DNA of 38,050 bases from a virus, in IMG/VR virus record IMGVR_UViG_3300048833_000709, positions 1-38,050 of that record; one strand, 5' to 3'. Shown in pieces: positions 30,701 through 38,050 of the stretch. The stretch's first letter is position 1, and each line of letters opens with the position of its first letter. Under the pieces are notes generated by a model. It had not been told where the DNA came from. It worked only from the letters and a program-made list of their open reading frames with translations, and searched no databases. The position numbers were made by a program, and so were the translations under genes.

Positions 30701-31195
30701 CAGAGCCGTCGCGGCCAGCCGGTTATCGGACTGATCGCGCGGCGAGGCGATGGATCGATCGTCTATGTCGAGGAGGTGCGCACGAAGCGCCGCACCCTCG
30801 CTGCGATTACGATGTGGAAGTACCCCGCAGAGGCCAATGCCGAGAGCGTCCTCTCAGCCCTGCGCCGAAACGTCCGCGACGGCCGCGGGGATGGTGTGAA
30901 GGTAGTCGAACTCAGCCCTGACGCCAAGCCGATCGACGCGCCGGACGCCCCCGACGAATTCGCCGCGTCGCGCGACGCGCTCGAGCGCGACCTGGTCGGC
31001 GAAGACGCGGTCAGCGGCAAGTACGGCCGGCTGCTGTTCGACGCTCTGGACGAGCCGACGCGCGCGCAGCCGGTCAACCTGTCCGAGGCTGAGGGCGGCG
31101 ATCTGCGGGCGCTGGGCGAGATCGTGCAGGAGCTCGACGACGAGCTGCGCGCGCTCGACGCCATGGACGCCTGCCGGATCGGGGGCGAGCGATGA
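27716..31195 (+). CDS. polyvalent ejection protein: SLT, ParB-like and PBECR nuclease domains
   Basis: A 1159-residue virion ejection protein. Residues 1-230 are an N-terminal region with hydrophobic stretches (VSFAGQIAGTAADL, GAGAVFGAALPIAG). Residues about 322-430 are an SLT transglycosylase domain: GVESGG with catalytic Glu328, then NPNSSALGAGQF. Residues about 490-610 are a ParB-like domain of polyvalent type (EWDP, VADGHQRSGLA, ALTNIRALTGTATDAAKVM). A coiled coil follows (about 720-770). Residues about 945-1045 read VRHILSEHGD, GQVAITEADIAEIPQ, YVEEVRTKRRTLAAITMWKY, which match the phage barnase/EndoU/ColE5-RelE-like (PBECR) nuclease pattern: conserved His954, Arg and late Thr1032. GC is lower near both ends, a sign of recombination. 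Confidence 0.8.
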   Translation: MSGLFARDDGVAARYQVADGPRPGGGELFAANFTDAQIRGDANAQTYRRRKELLEALADRLGPEGSRYRQAFDRSAVLPERDVEALMTAVRSAAERDPSKWADAPLTRQAAFDKVAKQLRAEIDAAQLVMGRQTGLADAAVSFAGQIAGTAADLPNVIMSLPGFAAKSFGRMVLYEAGLGAGAEAIALPRIAAVEKQLGLEPTDPFMQIGAGAVFGAALPIAGRGARVAWRGAAAVSNSDLLAAARARVARLRPVERAAAARLEDDAAARANAPGEDQDADVARLDRAAEAAAQGRPELIPETAPRADALAPGAPRRVSLEDRIIGVESGGRADAANPNSSALGAGQFIAGTWLEMLRKHRPELLEGRSEAEALALRTDPDLSRQMTAAYARDNRAWLGEQGLPIHDGAVYLAHFAGPAGAARALRAAADAPIRDVMSDAEIAANRAIRFNGKSFEQFTAGDLIGWAKSKMGIADAAIGDLPAATRAQYPADEVLTDAGAFQYKSGGDAEGVTARLLFEREWDPVAGSGLTFFEALDGRVFVADGHQRSGLARRLMAAGHAPITLDGFVYREADGWTRPQVRAMAALTNIRALTGTATDAAKVMRDFPELGERIARGPEFVRRADALARLAPETFEAVVNEVIPENLGAVIGRVAPGDERLQRAILKAFRQLEPANELEADLMARDVRRLGLERETEGAQMSLFGDDFDFGASPIGERARVLDQTVKELKRDKAVFERLTREADRIEQEGNRLARTQNERRAAQQQRILEAVLIASDEPGPVRDALDAAARTARAKSVAAGAREFAEAVRAGIDSGVVGRAFDRAAVRRAEAPLGDGPGEGAARAALGDPEPPALSEAGEIPPGLFDDPAGPEARAATVALEEDLLAQAAPAPAREAATGLRDVVRKAGEPGDHPRAFVRVGAVTDGFVRVVQDEAGIDLSGYQHSVDVYGVRHILSEHGDPAAERSRGQVAITEADIAEIPQTLAAATHAVVGLQSRRGQPVIGLIARRGDGSIVYVEEVRTKRRTLAAITMWKYPAEANAESVLSALRRNVRDGRGDGVKVVELSPDAKPIDAPDAPDEFAASRDALERDLVGEDAVSGKYGRLLFDALDEPTRAQPVNLSEAEGGDLRALGEIVQELDDELRALDAMDACRIGGER

Positions 31196-31443
31196 CGGCC
31201 GTCTTCCGCAGCCTGTTCGACATGACGCCCGTCTGGGTCGAGGCGCAGCCCGAGCGGCGCGATGAGCTGGCCGTCCACCTGCGCCAGGGCGCGGCGGTGA
31301 AGGTGGTCTGGTTCTTCTTCGGCGTGCGGGACATCGACCGGCTGGCGCTGGCCGAGGCCCCTGTCGGCCTGCCGATCGCGGTGCAGCTGCCGCTGTTCGT
31401 CGCGCGCGACGCGGGCTGGGCTTTTCAGGAGGTCAGCCCATGA
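31192..31443 (+). CDS. small protein between nuclease-bearing protein and gp16-like
   Basis: An 83-residue protein, ATGA-coupled at both ends. FRSLFDMTPVWVEAQPERRDELAVHLRQGAAVKVVWFFFGVRDIDRL is a compact alpha/beta layout; no family recognised. The acidic and aromatic content and the location right after a gene for a nuclease-like domain make an immunity-type or chaperone role possible, but this is inference. It could equally be a small structural protein. Confidence 0.55.
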   Translation: MTAVFRSLFDMTPVWVEAQPERRDELAVHLRQGAAVKVVWFFFGVRDIDRLALAEAPVGLPIAVQLPLFVARDAGWAFQEVSP

Positions 31444-33926
31444 GCCTGTTCGACTGCATCGAGCGCGCGATCGGCGGCGGCGAGATGCCGGTCGAGCCCG
31501 GCCGCCGGCTGCAGGAGCTGGTGCGCCGGCTGGAGGCCGAGTACGCCCACATGGGGCCGGACGCCGCGGCGGCGCAGGCGGCGGCCGACGCGAAGAAGGT
31601 GTTCCGCGAGGAGACGCTGGCGCGCCGGCGCGCGGTGCTGGGGACGATCAAGGCCCAACGCGACATCGCGCGGGCCATGGCCGAGTACCGCGACATCACC
31701 GGCGGCCCGGACCGCAGCGGGGCGCTGCCGGCGCTGCTCGAGTACGACCAGGCGGCGACCTTCATGAGCGTGCGCGGCGTGCGCGAGAGCCTGCGCGGGC
31801 GCTATCACCGGATCGTCGCCGACGTGCTGGTCAAGCATCAGAAGGACATGACCGGCGCGATCCGCAACCGCGCCGATCTGCCGGTGCTGGTGCGCGAGCT
31901 GATGGGCGAGAACACCGGGAACGCGAACGCGCGCGAGCTGGCCGAGGCCGTCACCCGCGCGTTCGAGACCGCGCGGCGCGACTTCAACGCCGCGGGCGGG
32001 CACATCGGCAAGCTGCAGGACTTCGGCCTGCCGCACCGGCATGACGCGCAGCGCATCCGGCGCCGGGGTTTCGACGCCTGGGCGGACGAGATCATGCCCC
32101 GGCTGGACTGGGAGCGGATCCCCGATCACCGCAGCGGCCGGTCCATGACGGCGTCCAGCCAGCCGCGGCGGCGCGAGTTCCTGCGCGAGATCTACGACAC
32201 CATCACCACCTACGGCTGGACCAAGCGCGAGCCGTCCGGGCAGCGCGTCGGACAGGCGCTCTACAACCGGCGGGCCGATCACCGCGTGCTGCACTTCCGC
32301 AGCGCTGACGACTGGCTGGCCTACGACGAGCGGTTCGGGACCGGCGACCCGTTCACCTCGATCATGTCGCATCTCGACCACATGGCGCTCGACACCGCGA
32401 TGATGCGCGTGCTGGGGCCGAACCCGCGCGCGGGCCTCGAGTTCGCAATCCAGACGCTGGAGAAGGCCGCGGCGACGGACCCCTGGGCGAAGGACGCCGC
32501 CGACCGCGTGCGGTCCCGCGCGCAGATCGCGCGCACCATGATGGGCCACCTGACGGGCGAGGTGAACCGCGGCGGCGATCCGTTCTGGGCGAACTTCATG
32601 GCCGGGACGCGCAACTACATCGTGGCCTCCCGGCTGGGCGGCGCGTTCCTGTCGTCGCTGGGCGACGTGCAGTTCGGCGGGCAGGCGGCGCGGCACGTCG
32701 GCATGGGCGTCTTCGCGCCGATGCAGCGGCAGATGCGCCTGATGGCCAGCCAGGGCGCGCGGCAGGAGGCGCTGACGCTGGGCGTTGTCGCCGACGCGGC
32801 CGCGGACGCCGGCGTGATGATGCAGCGTCTGCTGGGCGGCGAGATCACCGGACCGGAGGTGACGCGCCGGCTGGCCGACTTCACCCTGCGCATGAGCTTC
32901 CTGACCCAGTGGACCGAGGTAGGGCGGCACGCCTTCCAGCTCGAGATGTTCGCCCAGTTCGCCGCGCAGGCGTCGAAGTCGTGGGACCATCTCGACGAGC
33001 CGTTCCGCCGCCTGGTGCTGCAGGCGCGCGGATTCAGCCCGGCCGACTGGGACGCGATCCGCGCGACGCCGCTGCACCGCACGCCTGACGGCGGGCTGTT
33101 CCTGCTGCCCGACGACATCCGCTTCCGCGATGACATCGACCCCGAGTACGCCGACGGGCTGTCGCTGCGGCTGGGCGCCGTCGTGCAGGAGCAGACCGAG
33201 TTCGCCGTGCCGAGCTACAGCCTGCGCGGCCGGGCCAACATCGTCGGCGAGACGCGCGCTGGCAGCTTCGTCGGCGAACTCGCGCGGTCCGGCGCGGCCT
33301 TCAAGGGCTTCGCCGTCACCCTGTTCGTGAACAACATCCGCCGCGTCGCGCTGGCCGACGGCCGCGATCCGCGATGGGTGCGCATCATCGCCTTCGGCGC
33401 CCTGACCACCTTCGCCGGCGCGGTCGCCGTGAACATGAAGGAAATCGGCAAGGGCCGCGATCCGCAGGACATGACGACGCCCGAGTTCTGGGGCCGCGCC
33501 ATGGCGCAGGGCGGCGGCCTGGGGATCTTCGGCGACTTCATCGGCATGTCGGCGCAGAACCGCTTCGGCGACAGCTTCGGAACCACGCTGGCTGGGCCTG
33601 CCGTGGGCCTCGCCAACGACGTCGGCCGGCTGACCATCGGCAACCTCTCGCAGTTCGTGCAGGGCGAGGACACCGACTTCGGCCGCGACCTGACGCGCTT
33701 CCTGCGCTTCAACGCGCCCGGCGCGAACGTCTGGTGGTGGAGCCAGGCGTATCAGCGCGGCGTGATGGACTACGTCCAGCGCGCGCTCGACCCCGAGGCC
33801 GAGGAGGCCTGGCGCCGCGCCGAGCGGACCCGCCTGCGCGACTTCGGCAACCCCGCCTACTGGCCTCCGGGCGCGCCGCTGCCGCGCCGGGCGCCCGACC
33901 TTTCCGCAGCGGCAGGAGGTTCCTGA
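31440..33926 (+). CDS. large internal virion protein (gp16-like, non-enzymatic)
   Basis: An 828-residue protein. The N-terminal part is helical (VFREETLARRRAVLGTIKAQRDIARAM), the centre has HRHDAQRIRRRGFDAWADEIMPRLD, FRSADDWLAYDERFGTGDPFTSIMSHLDHMALDTAMM and NFMAGTRNYIVASRLGGAFLSSLGD, and the C-terminus has a hydrophobic segment (IIAFGALTTFAGAVAVNM) and GVMDYVQRALDPEAEEAWRRAERTRLRDFGNP. This order is typical of the C-terminal part of long internal core proteins in podoviruses. The transglycosylase domain that T7 gp16 carries sits instead in the previous gene, so the gp16 role appears split over two proteins. Confidence 0.72.
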   Translation: MSLFDCIERAIGGGEMPVEPGRRLQELVRRLEAEYAHMGPDAAAAQAAADAKKVFREETLARRRAVLGTIKAQRDIARAMAEYRDITGGPDRSGALPALLEYDQAATFMSVRGVRESLRGRYHRIVADVLVKHQKDMTGAIRNRADLPVLVRELMGENTGNANARELAEAVTRAFETARRDFNAAGGHIGKLQDFGLPHRHDAQRIRRRGFDAWADEIMPRLDWERIPDHRSGRSMTASSQPRRREFLREIYDTITTYGWTKREPSGQRVGQALYNRRADHRVLHFRSADDWLAYDERFGTGDPFTSIMSHLDHMALDTAMMRVLGPNPRAGLEFAIQTLEKAAATDPWAKDAADRVRSRAQIARTMMGHLTGEVNRGGDPFWANFMAGTRNYIVASRLGGAFLSSLGDVQFGGQAARHVGMGVFAPMQRQMRLMASQGARQEALTLGVVADAAADAGVMMQRLLGGEITGPEVTRRLADFTLRMSFLTQWTEVGRHAFQLEMFAQFAAQASKSWDHLDEPFRRLVLQARGFSPADWDAIRATPLHRTPDGGLFLLPDDIRFRDDIDPEYADGLSLRLGAVVQEQTEFAVPSYSLRGRANIVGETRAGSFVGELARSGAAFKGFAVTLFVNNIRRVALADGRDPRWVRIIAFGALTTFAGAVAVNMKEIGKGRDPQDMTTPEFWGRAMAQGGGLGIFGDFIGMSAQNRFGDSFGTTLAGPAVGLANDVGRLTIGNLSQFVQGEDTDFGRDLTRFLRFNAPGANVWWWSQAYQRGVMDYVQRALDPEAEEAWRRAERTRLRDFGNPAYWPPGAPLPRRAPDLSAAAGGS

Positions 33927-34246
33927 TGGCCCTTCACATCGTGCTGACCGGCGTGCGCGCGAAGTCGGACCAGGGCGCGGTCGTGCCGGCCGTGCGCGGC
34001 TGGCCGGCCGAGTTCCTGACGCACGCCGTCGGGGCCAGCGCGCGCGTCCAGAAGGACGGCCAGCCCTGGGTGACGCCGGTCGACGGCATGGCGTATCTGC
34101 TGGCCGACGAGGACTGCTGGCTCCGCTGGGCGCCCGCGACCGATCCGACCGCCGCGGCCGCTGGCGCGGCCTGGCCGCTGACGGCCGGCCAGGCGCTGGT
34201 GATGAGCTTCGACGCCGGCCAGGGCCTGACGGTCGCCGCGCGATGA
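33926..34246 (+). CDS. small tail-associated hypothetical protein
   Basis: A 106-residue protein with GGAGG just before ATG 33926, which overlaps the previous stop by one base. It is beta-rich: HIVLTGVRAKSDQGAVVPAVRGW, VTPVDGMAYLLADEDCWLRW, GQALVMSFDAGQGLTVA. Similar short beta proteins precede fibre genes in related phages; no family name can be given with confidence. It ends at an ATGA overlap with the fibre gene. Confidence 0.6.
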   Translation: MALHIVLTGVRAKSDQGAVVPAVRGWPAEFLTHAVGASARVQKDGQPWVTPVDGMAYLLADEDCWLRWAPATDPTAAAAGAAWPLTAGQALVMSFDAGQGLTVAAR

Positions 34247-35199
34247 CGGTTCCCATCGAGCCCATCGAGCTGATCGTCCTGAACCCCGCGCAGGGCGGGG
34301 CCTATCCGTTCACGTTCCGCTGGCTGGGCGGGACGGGGCTGGCGCTGACGCTGTTCAACGCCGCGGGCGGGACCGAGCTGCCGCTGGCCGCCGGCGCCGA
34401 CTGGAGCGCGTCGCCCGCGGCCGGCGGGACCGGCGGGGTGGTGACGCTGCTGGCCGACCCGACCGGCTTCGACCGGCTGCGCGTGCGCCGCCGCACCCCC
34501 GTCGCGCAGGAGTTCGAGGCCCCGCCGACCGCGGCCGCGTTCGAGGCCGCGCTCGACCGCGTGGCCATGGCGCAGCAGGAGCGCGAGGGCGACATCCTCG
34601 ACGCCGTGCGCCAGGTGCTGACCCTCGACGGCGGCGTGGTCGAGACCAACCCCGTGCCCGCCATCAACGCCGAGGTCGCGGCGGGATCGGCCGGCGCGCT
34701 CGCCTCGGTCCGCGCGCTGGCCGCCGCGGCGCTGGCCGCCGACGCCGCCGCCGCCGCCGCGCAGGCCGACGCCGACGCCGCCGAGGCCGTGCTGGCCCTC
34801 CACGGGACGCGGCTGACGGCGCTGGAGGGCCGGCTGCGGCCGCTGTTCTGGCGCAGCGCGACCCTCGACATCGTCGCGGGCGGCCCGATCGCGGTGGCGC
34901 ACCCGCTGGGCGTGACGCCGGACTTCGTGGGCGCCGAGCTGGTCTGCATCTCAGCCGACGCAGGGACCGGCCACGCGGCTGGCGCCGTGCTGCGGATCGC
35001 CCCGGGCGCGGTCGGCACCGCGACGCTGGACGGCTACGGCTTCACGGTCGATGCGACCAGCGCGCAGGTCACGGGCCGGTTCGGCATCGCGCCCGCCGTG
35101 TTCTACGTCAACAAGATCGTCGCCCCGAACCTCGGCCAGGCTCAGGCCATCGACCCCACCCGGTGGCGGCTGCGCCTCGTGCTGGCGGCGTTCGCATGA
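34243..35199 (+). CDS. tail fibre protein (T7 gp17 N-terminal type)
   Basis: A 318-residue protein. Residues 1-110 resemble the gp17 N-terminal tail-attachment domain: YPFTFRWLGGTGLALTLFN, GGVVTLLADPTGFDRLRVRRRTPVAQEFEAPPTAAAFEAALDRVAMAQQE, with the conserved RRRT..... F. Residues 150-200 are an Ala/Asp-rich coiled coil (AALAADAAAAAAQADADAAE). Residues about 210-318 form a beta-rich end (DIVAGGPIAVAHPLGVTPDFVGAELVC, FYVNKIVAPN). It could attach the larger tailspike encoded after it. Confidence 0.78.
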   Translation: MTVPIEPIELIVLNPAQGGAYPFTFRWLGGTGLALTLFNAAGGTELPLAAGADWSASPAAGGTGGVVTLLADPTGFDRLRVRRRTPVAQEFEAPPTAAAFEAALDRVAMAQQEREGDILDAVRQVLTLDGGVVETNPVPAINAEVAAGSAGALASVRALAAAALAADAAAAAAQADADAAEAVLALHGTRLTALEGRLRPLFWRSATLDIVAGGPIAVAHPLGVTPDFVGAELVCISADAGTGHAAGAVLRIAPGAVGTATLDGYGFTVDATSAQVTGRFGIAPAVFYVNKIVAPNLGQAQAIDPTRWRLRLVLAAFA

Positions 35200-35633
35200 C
35201 GCACTACCGCACCGCCGCCGGGGCCTACCTGGGCGCCTTTGTGGGCGTGGCCCCGCCCGAGGGCGCCATCGAGTGCCCGCCCCCGCGCGACGCGCGCGCC
35301 GTGTGGACCGGCCAGGGCTGGGCCGACCCGCCGCCGCCGCCCGTCACCGACACGCCCCTGACCGCGGCGCAGTGGGGCTACGCGCTGGACTGGTTCGAGC
35401 TGCGCGCGCCGATCGAGGGGTTCGCCGCGCAGCTTGAGCCCGTCGCGCGGCGCGAGGCGCTGGTGTTCCGCGCCCGCGCGCTGGCGGGCCGCAGCTTCGC
35501 GTTCGGCGACGTGCTGGCGCTGATCGCGGCCTATCGCGACGCGCCGGGGTTCCCGGCCGCGCTGGATCTGACCGAGGCGCAGCTGGCGGCGATGTGGGCC
35601 GCGGTGCTGGCCGACATGCCGGGAGAGGGCTGA
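35196..35633 (+). CDS. fibre-associated / tail-fibre-assembly-like protein
   Basis: A 145-residue protein between fibre and spike genes. The first half (HYRTAAGAYLGAFVGVAPPEGAIECPPPRDARAVWTGQGW) resembles the tail fibre assembly proteins of several phages, with a GAY.g.f.g..P..g..e.p.PPd.....W.gq.W layout. The second half is helical (ARREALVFRARALAGRSFAFGDVLALIAAYRD). Coupled on both sides by ATGA/TGATG. Confidence 0.6.
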   Translation: MTHYRTAAGAYLGAFVGVAPPEGAIECPPPRDARAVWTGQGWADPPPPPVTDTPLTAAQWGYALDWFELRAPIEGFAAQLEPVARREALVFRARALAGRSFAFGDVLALIAAYRDAPGFPAALDLTEAQLAAMWAAVLADMPGEG

Positions 35634-38050
35634 TGCTGTTTCTGGATGGAGGCGCCGGCGCCGGCGCGGCGCGCGCGCAGGTCGCCGCCGATCTGGACGC
35701 CGGGACGTTCGCGGTGACGGCCGTGCGCGGCGCGGACTTCGCCGGCGCGATCCGCTGGCGGCTGGCGCGCGGCGGCGTCCCCGGCGCCTGGGTGGCGGTC
35801 GACCCCTACGTGCTGGGCGCGCCCGTCAGCATCGCGGCCTACACGCCCGCCCCGGCCGAGGGCGACGTGCTGGAGGTCGAGGCCGACACGACGACGGCCG
35901 CCTCGCGCGTGCTGGCGCTGCCGCCGATCGCGCCCACCGTGACGGTCGCGCTGATGCGCGGCGCGACGCCGGCCGAGACGATCGAGCAGGGCGAGACGGT
36001 CGGCATCCCCGGCTCTGGCGCCGACGTGGAGATCGTCGCGACCATCGCCGCCGCCGGGCGGCCCGCGCTGACGAGCGGCGACCTGACCCTGGGCCTGACG
36101 ATGGACGGCGAGAGCGTCGGCCTGACGTATCTCGCCAGCTCGCTCGGCCACACGCTGCGCGGGACGGCGAGCTGGGCGCATACGAGCGGCGCGGGCTTCG
36201 CGCTGTCAGACCCGGCCGGCGTGATCGCCGCGGAGCCGGCCGAGCCGCCGCCGCCCGATCCTGTGGCGGCGGTGCTGACGCAGATGAGCGTCATCTCGCA
36301 CGGCCAAGCGAACGTCGGCGCGACCACGGCCGTAAACGTGCCGCTGGGCTACGCGCCCCAGCCGGGCGACGTGGCCGTGCTGGCCGTGGTCGGCTACAAT
36401 GCGGGCATCGGCGCGTCGCCCGACGTGTCGGTGACGACGCCGGGGACGATGTTCACCGTGCAGACGCATCGGTCGGCAGGCCGGCGCGACGTGCCGAGCA
36501 CCGCGAGCTACTGGACCACCCTCGTCGTCCTGACCTTCGGCGAGACCATGACCGGCAGCGTCGCCGAGCTGCGTGTGAACGCCAACCTCACGCTTGAGCA
36601 GGTGGCGATCGTTGGCGCGGCCTATCGCCCGTCCGAGGCGCTTGCGCTCGCGCCCGTCACCGATCGCCTGTCGGCCAGCGTCGTGGCGGCGTCGTCGTCG
36701 CTGGCCGTCACGCTGGGCGGCGGCGATACGCTGGCCGTCGCCGCGCTGGGTATCGCACAGTCGGGCCTTGTCGTGACGGGCGCGACGCCCTTGGTCACGC
36801 GCGACGCGCGACCGGACAGCGCGAGCATCTTCCCGCTGACCTTCGCGACCTATCAGGCGAGCGTCGGCCAAGTCGAGCGCCCTGTGACCGTCACTGCGAC
36901 CGAGGAGCTGGGCGGGGCCAACGAGTCGCTCATGCTGATCGCGGTGCGGCTCGCGGGCGTGAACAGCCAGCGGCCCGAAACGCCCGACGCCTACACGCCC
37001 GACCAGCTGCGCACCGTGCTGAACGCGGCGACGCCGGGGCAGGTCATCAAGCTGTCGGGCGGCGCGTGGGGGACGACGAACCTGACCGGGTATTCGTTCG
37101 CGGCGCCGGGCGTGACGATCCAGGCGGCTGATCCCAGCAATCCGCCCGTGTTCTACCGGCTGGAGCTGCGGAACTGCGCCGGCTTCACCATCCGCACGTC
37201 GCGCGGCCAGCGCGCGACCGGCGTGACCACGACCTATGCGCTGTTCGACTTCGACGACTGTTCGCGGATCGTGGTCGAGGACTGCTATTTCCAAGGCAAG
37301 GACGAGCTGAAATCGTTCGACGGCGCGCCGCCCGTCCTCGCGACCGTCGACATGCCGATCTACGTGGAGGGCGGCAGCGACATCACGATCCGCGACAACG
37401 AGATGTTCTACAGCGAACGCGGCATGACGCTCAGCAACATCGACGGCTTCGTGGTTGAGAGGAACAAAATCCACGACTACGTGGAGGACGGCATATCCTG
37501 CGCGTTCTGCCAAAACGGCGCCATCCGCGACAACGTCATCTACAACCCGCGGCGGGTGCCCGGCGGGCACCCCGACATGATCCAGGTGCAGACGCCGAGC
37601 AACATCACGATCGAGCGGAACTGGTGCGTGCAGGGCACCCGGACGACGACGCAAGGGATCTTCACCGGCCTGCGCGACGATGGCGTGTTCAGCGCCGGCG
37701 GGCCGCCTGACCTCATCGTCCGCAACAATGTCGTCAGCGGCAATCAGGTCAACATGCTGCGGCTCGCCCAGCAGCTTCGCGCCTCGACCGTGGAGCGGAA
37801 CACCGTGATCCGAGGCGCGATCCCTAACACCTTCACCGAAATCCACGCGAATGTTCAGGGGGCCTCGATCATCGCGGACAACTGGTCGGAGGGGCTGACG
37901 GGTTCCGGCGGGACGCGGACGGGCAACGTGACCTTCGACCCGCTGGCCTTCACATGGCCGGCCTACCCGACAAAGGCGTTCATCGCGAGCATCCAGCCGG
38001 CCGGCGTGGGCGCCGAGCTGTCGCTGCTGCCCGACCCGCCGTGGTCCTGA
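35633..38050 (+). CDS. tailspike with right-handed beta-helix
   Basis: An 805-residue protein. The N-terminal 450 residues are beta-rich modules (GWYNAGI-type loops are not visible, but VAVDPYVLGAPVSIAAYTPAPAEGDVLEVEAD and Ser/Thr-rich strands are). From about 450 on, TPDQLRTVLNAATPGQVIKLSGG begins a parallel beta-helix, with rungs IVVEDCYF, ITIRDNEMF, FVVERNKIHDY, GAIRDNVIYN, ITIERNWCV, LIVRNNVVSGN and STVERNTVI. Such folds bind or cut bacterial surface glycans; catalytic residues cannot be placed. The last 600 bases have a lower GC, consistent with receptor-binding exchange. The gene ends exactly at the window edge. Confidence 0.82.
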   Translation: MLFLDGGAGAGAARAQVAADLDAGTFAVTAVRGADFAGAIRWRLARGGVPGAWVAVDPYVLGAPVSIAAYTPAPAEGDVLEVEADTTTAASRVLALPPIAPTVTVALMRGATPAETIEQGETVGIPGSGADVEIVATIAAAGRPALTSGDLTLGLTMDGESVGLTYLASSLGHTLRGTASWAHTSGAGFALSDPAGVIAAEPAEPPPPDPVAAVLTQMSVISHGQANVGATTAVNVPLGYAPQPGDVAVLAVVGYNAGIGASPDVSVTTPGTMFTVQTHRSAGRRDVPSTASYWTTLVVLTFGETMTGSVAELRVNANLTLEQVAIVGAAYRPSEALALAPVTDRLSASVVAASSSLAVTLGGGDTLAVAALGIAQSGLVVTGATPLVTRDARPDSASIFPLTFATYQASVGQVERPVTVTATEELGGANESLMLIAVRLAGVNSQRPETPDAYTPDQLRTVLNAATPGQVIKLSGGAWGTTNLTGYSFAAPGVTIQAADPSNPPVFYRLELRNCAGFTIRTSRGQRATGVTTTYALFDFDDCSRIVVEDCYFQGKDELKSFDGAPPVLATVDMPIYVEGGSDITIRDNEMFYSERGMTLSNIDGFVVERNKIHDYVEDGISCAFCQNGAIRDNVIYNPRRVPGGHPDMIQVQTPSNITIERNWCVQGTRTTTQGIFTGLRDDGVFSAGGPPDLIVRNNVVSGNQVNMLRLAQQLRASTVERNTVIRGAIPNTFTEIHANVQGASIIADNWSEGLTGSGGTRTGNVTFDPLAFTWPAYPTKAFIASIQPAGVGAELSLLPDPPWS

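Noticed and set aside
31425-34265. 946-codon minus-strand open frame opposite the gp16-like gene
   Set aside because: Same GC-driven shadow effect; Arg/Pro/His-rich product without domain pattern.
1-38050. CRISPR arrays and insertion sequences
   Set aside because: No regularly spaced identical repeats and no transposase-like protein were seen anywhere in the window.

Overview
This window is a temperate podovirus (T7-like virion) prophage or phage genome from a very GC-rich alphaproteobacterium. Rhodobacterales or a relative is the likely host group, judged from roughly 70% GC, strong G/C at third codon positions and the style of the structural proteins. That placement is inference; no host gene is visible. 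The window opens and closes exactly on stop codons of phage genes, so neither an attachment site nor a host flank can be seen.

Layout. (1) 1-3350, minus strand: a tightly coupled early-left operon, mostly ATGA stop/start overlaps, running from a small protein through an excisionase-like HTH protein to a tyrosine integrase. (2) 3403-4380: immunity switch, with a divergent S24-type repressor and a small Cro-like protein. (3) 4377-8576, plus: replication module with a small coupled gene, an SH3-like protein, a Toprim primase-like protein, a membrane-anchored protein and an SF3/P4-like helicase, preceded by an intrinsic-terminator-like hairpin. (4) 8577-10669: lower-GC accessory cassette with mixed strands (TTG-start small gene, HicB/DUF1902-like, SNase-like nuclease, a possible BECR-fold protein). 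(5) 10905-12242, minus: a second immunity region, with a C4-type antisense RNA followed by a BRO-type antirepressor. (6) 12243-14093: a two-helix membrane protein, a repeat-rich non-coding tract and a putative small terminase. (7) 14325-38050, plus: terL, gp13-like, small structural gene, portal, three small genes including a Lar-like zinc protein, scaffold, an Acb2-like anti-CBASS protein, capsid, head protein, tail tubes A and B, internal virion proteins (gp14/15/16-like), tail fibre, fibre-associated protein and a beta-helix tailspike.

How it works together. The repressor probably binds a tandem 9-bp motif (CGGTAAAWT-like) found at the left-operon promoter, in the repressor/Cro intergenic region, upstream of the 12243 gene and, degenerate, after terL. 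Lysogeny would also be gated by the C4 RNA, whose two loop sequences match both sides of the antirepressor ribosome-binding region. The late region carries likely counter-defence functions: the Acb2-like and Lar-like proteins, and a 1159-residue ejection protein that combines a lytic transglycosylase domain, a ParB-like domain and a C-terminal PBECR/BECR-fold nuclease-like domain (a polyvalent protein). No T7-type RNA polymerase, DNA polymerase, dedicated endolysin or clear holin is seen.
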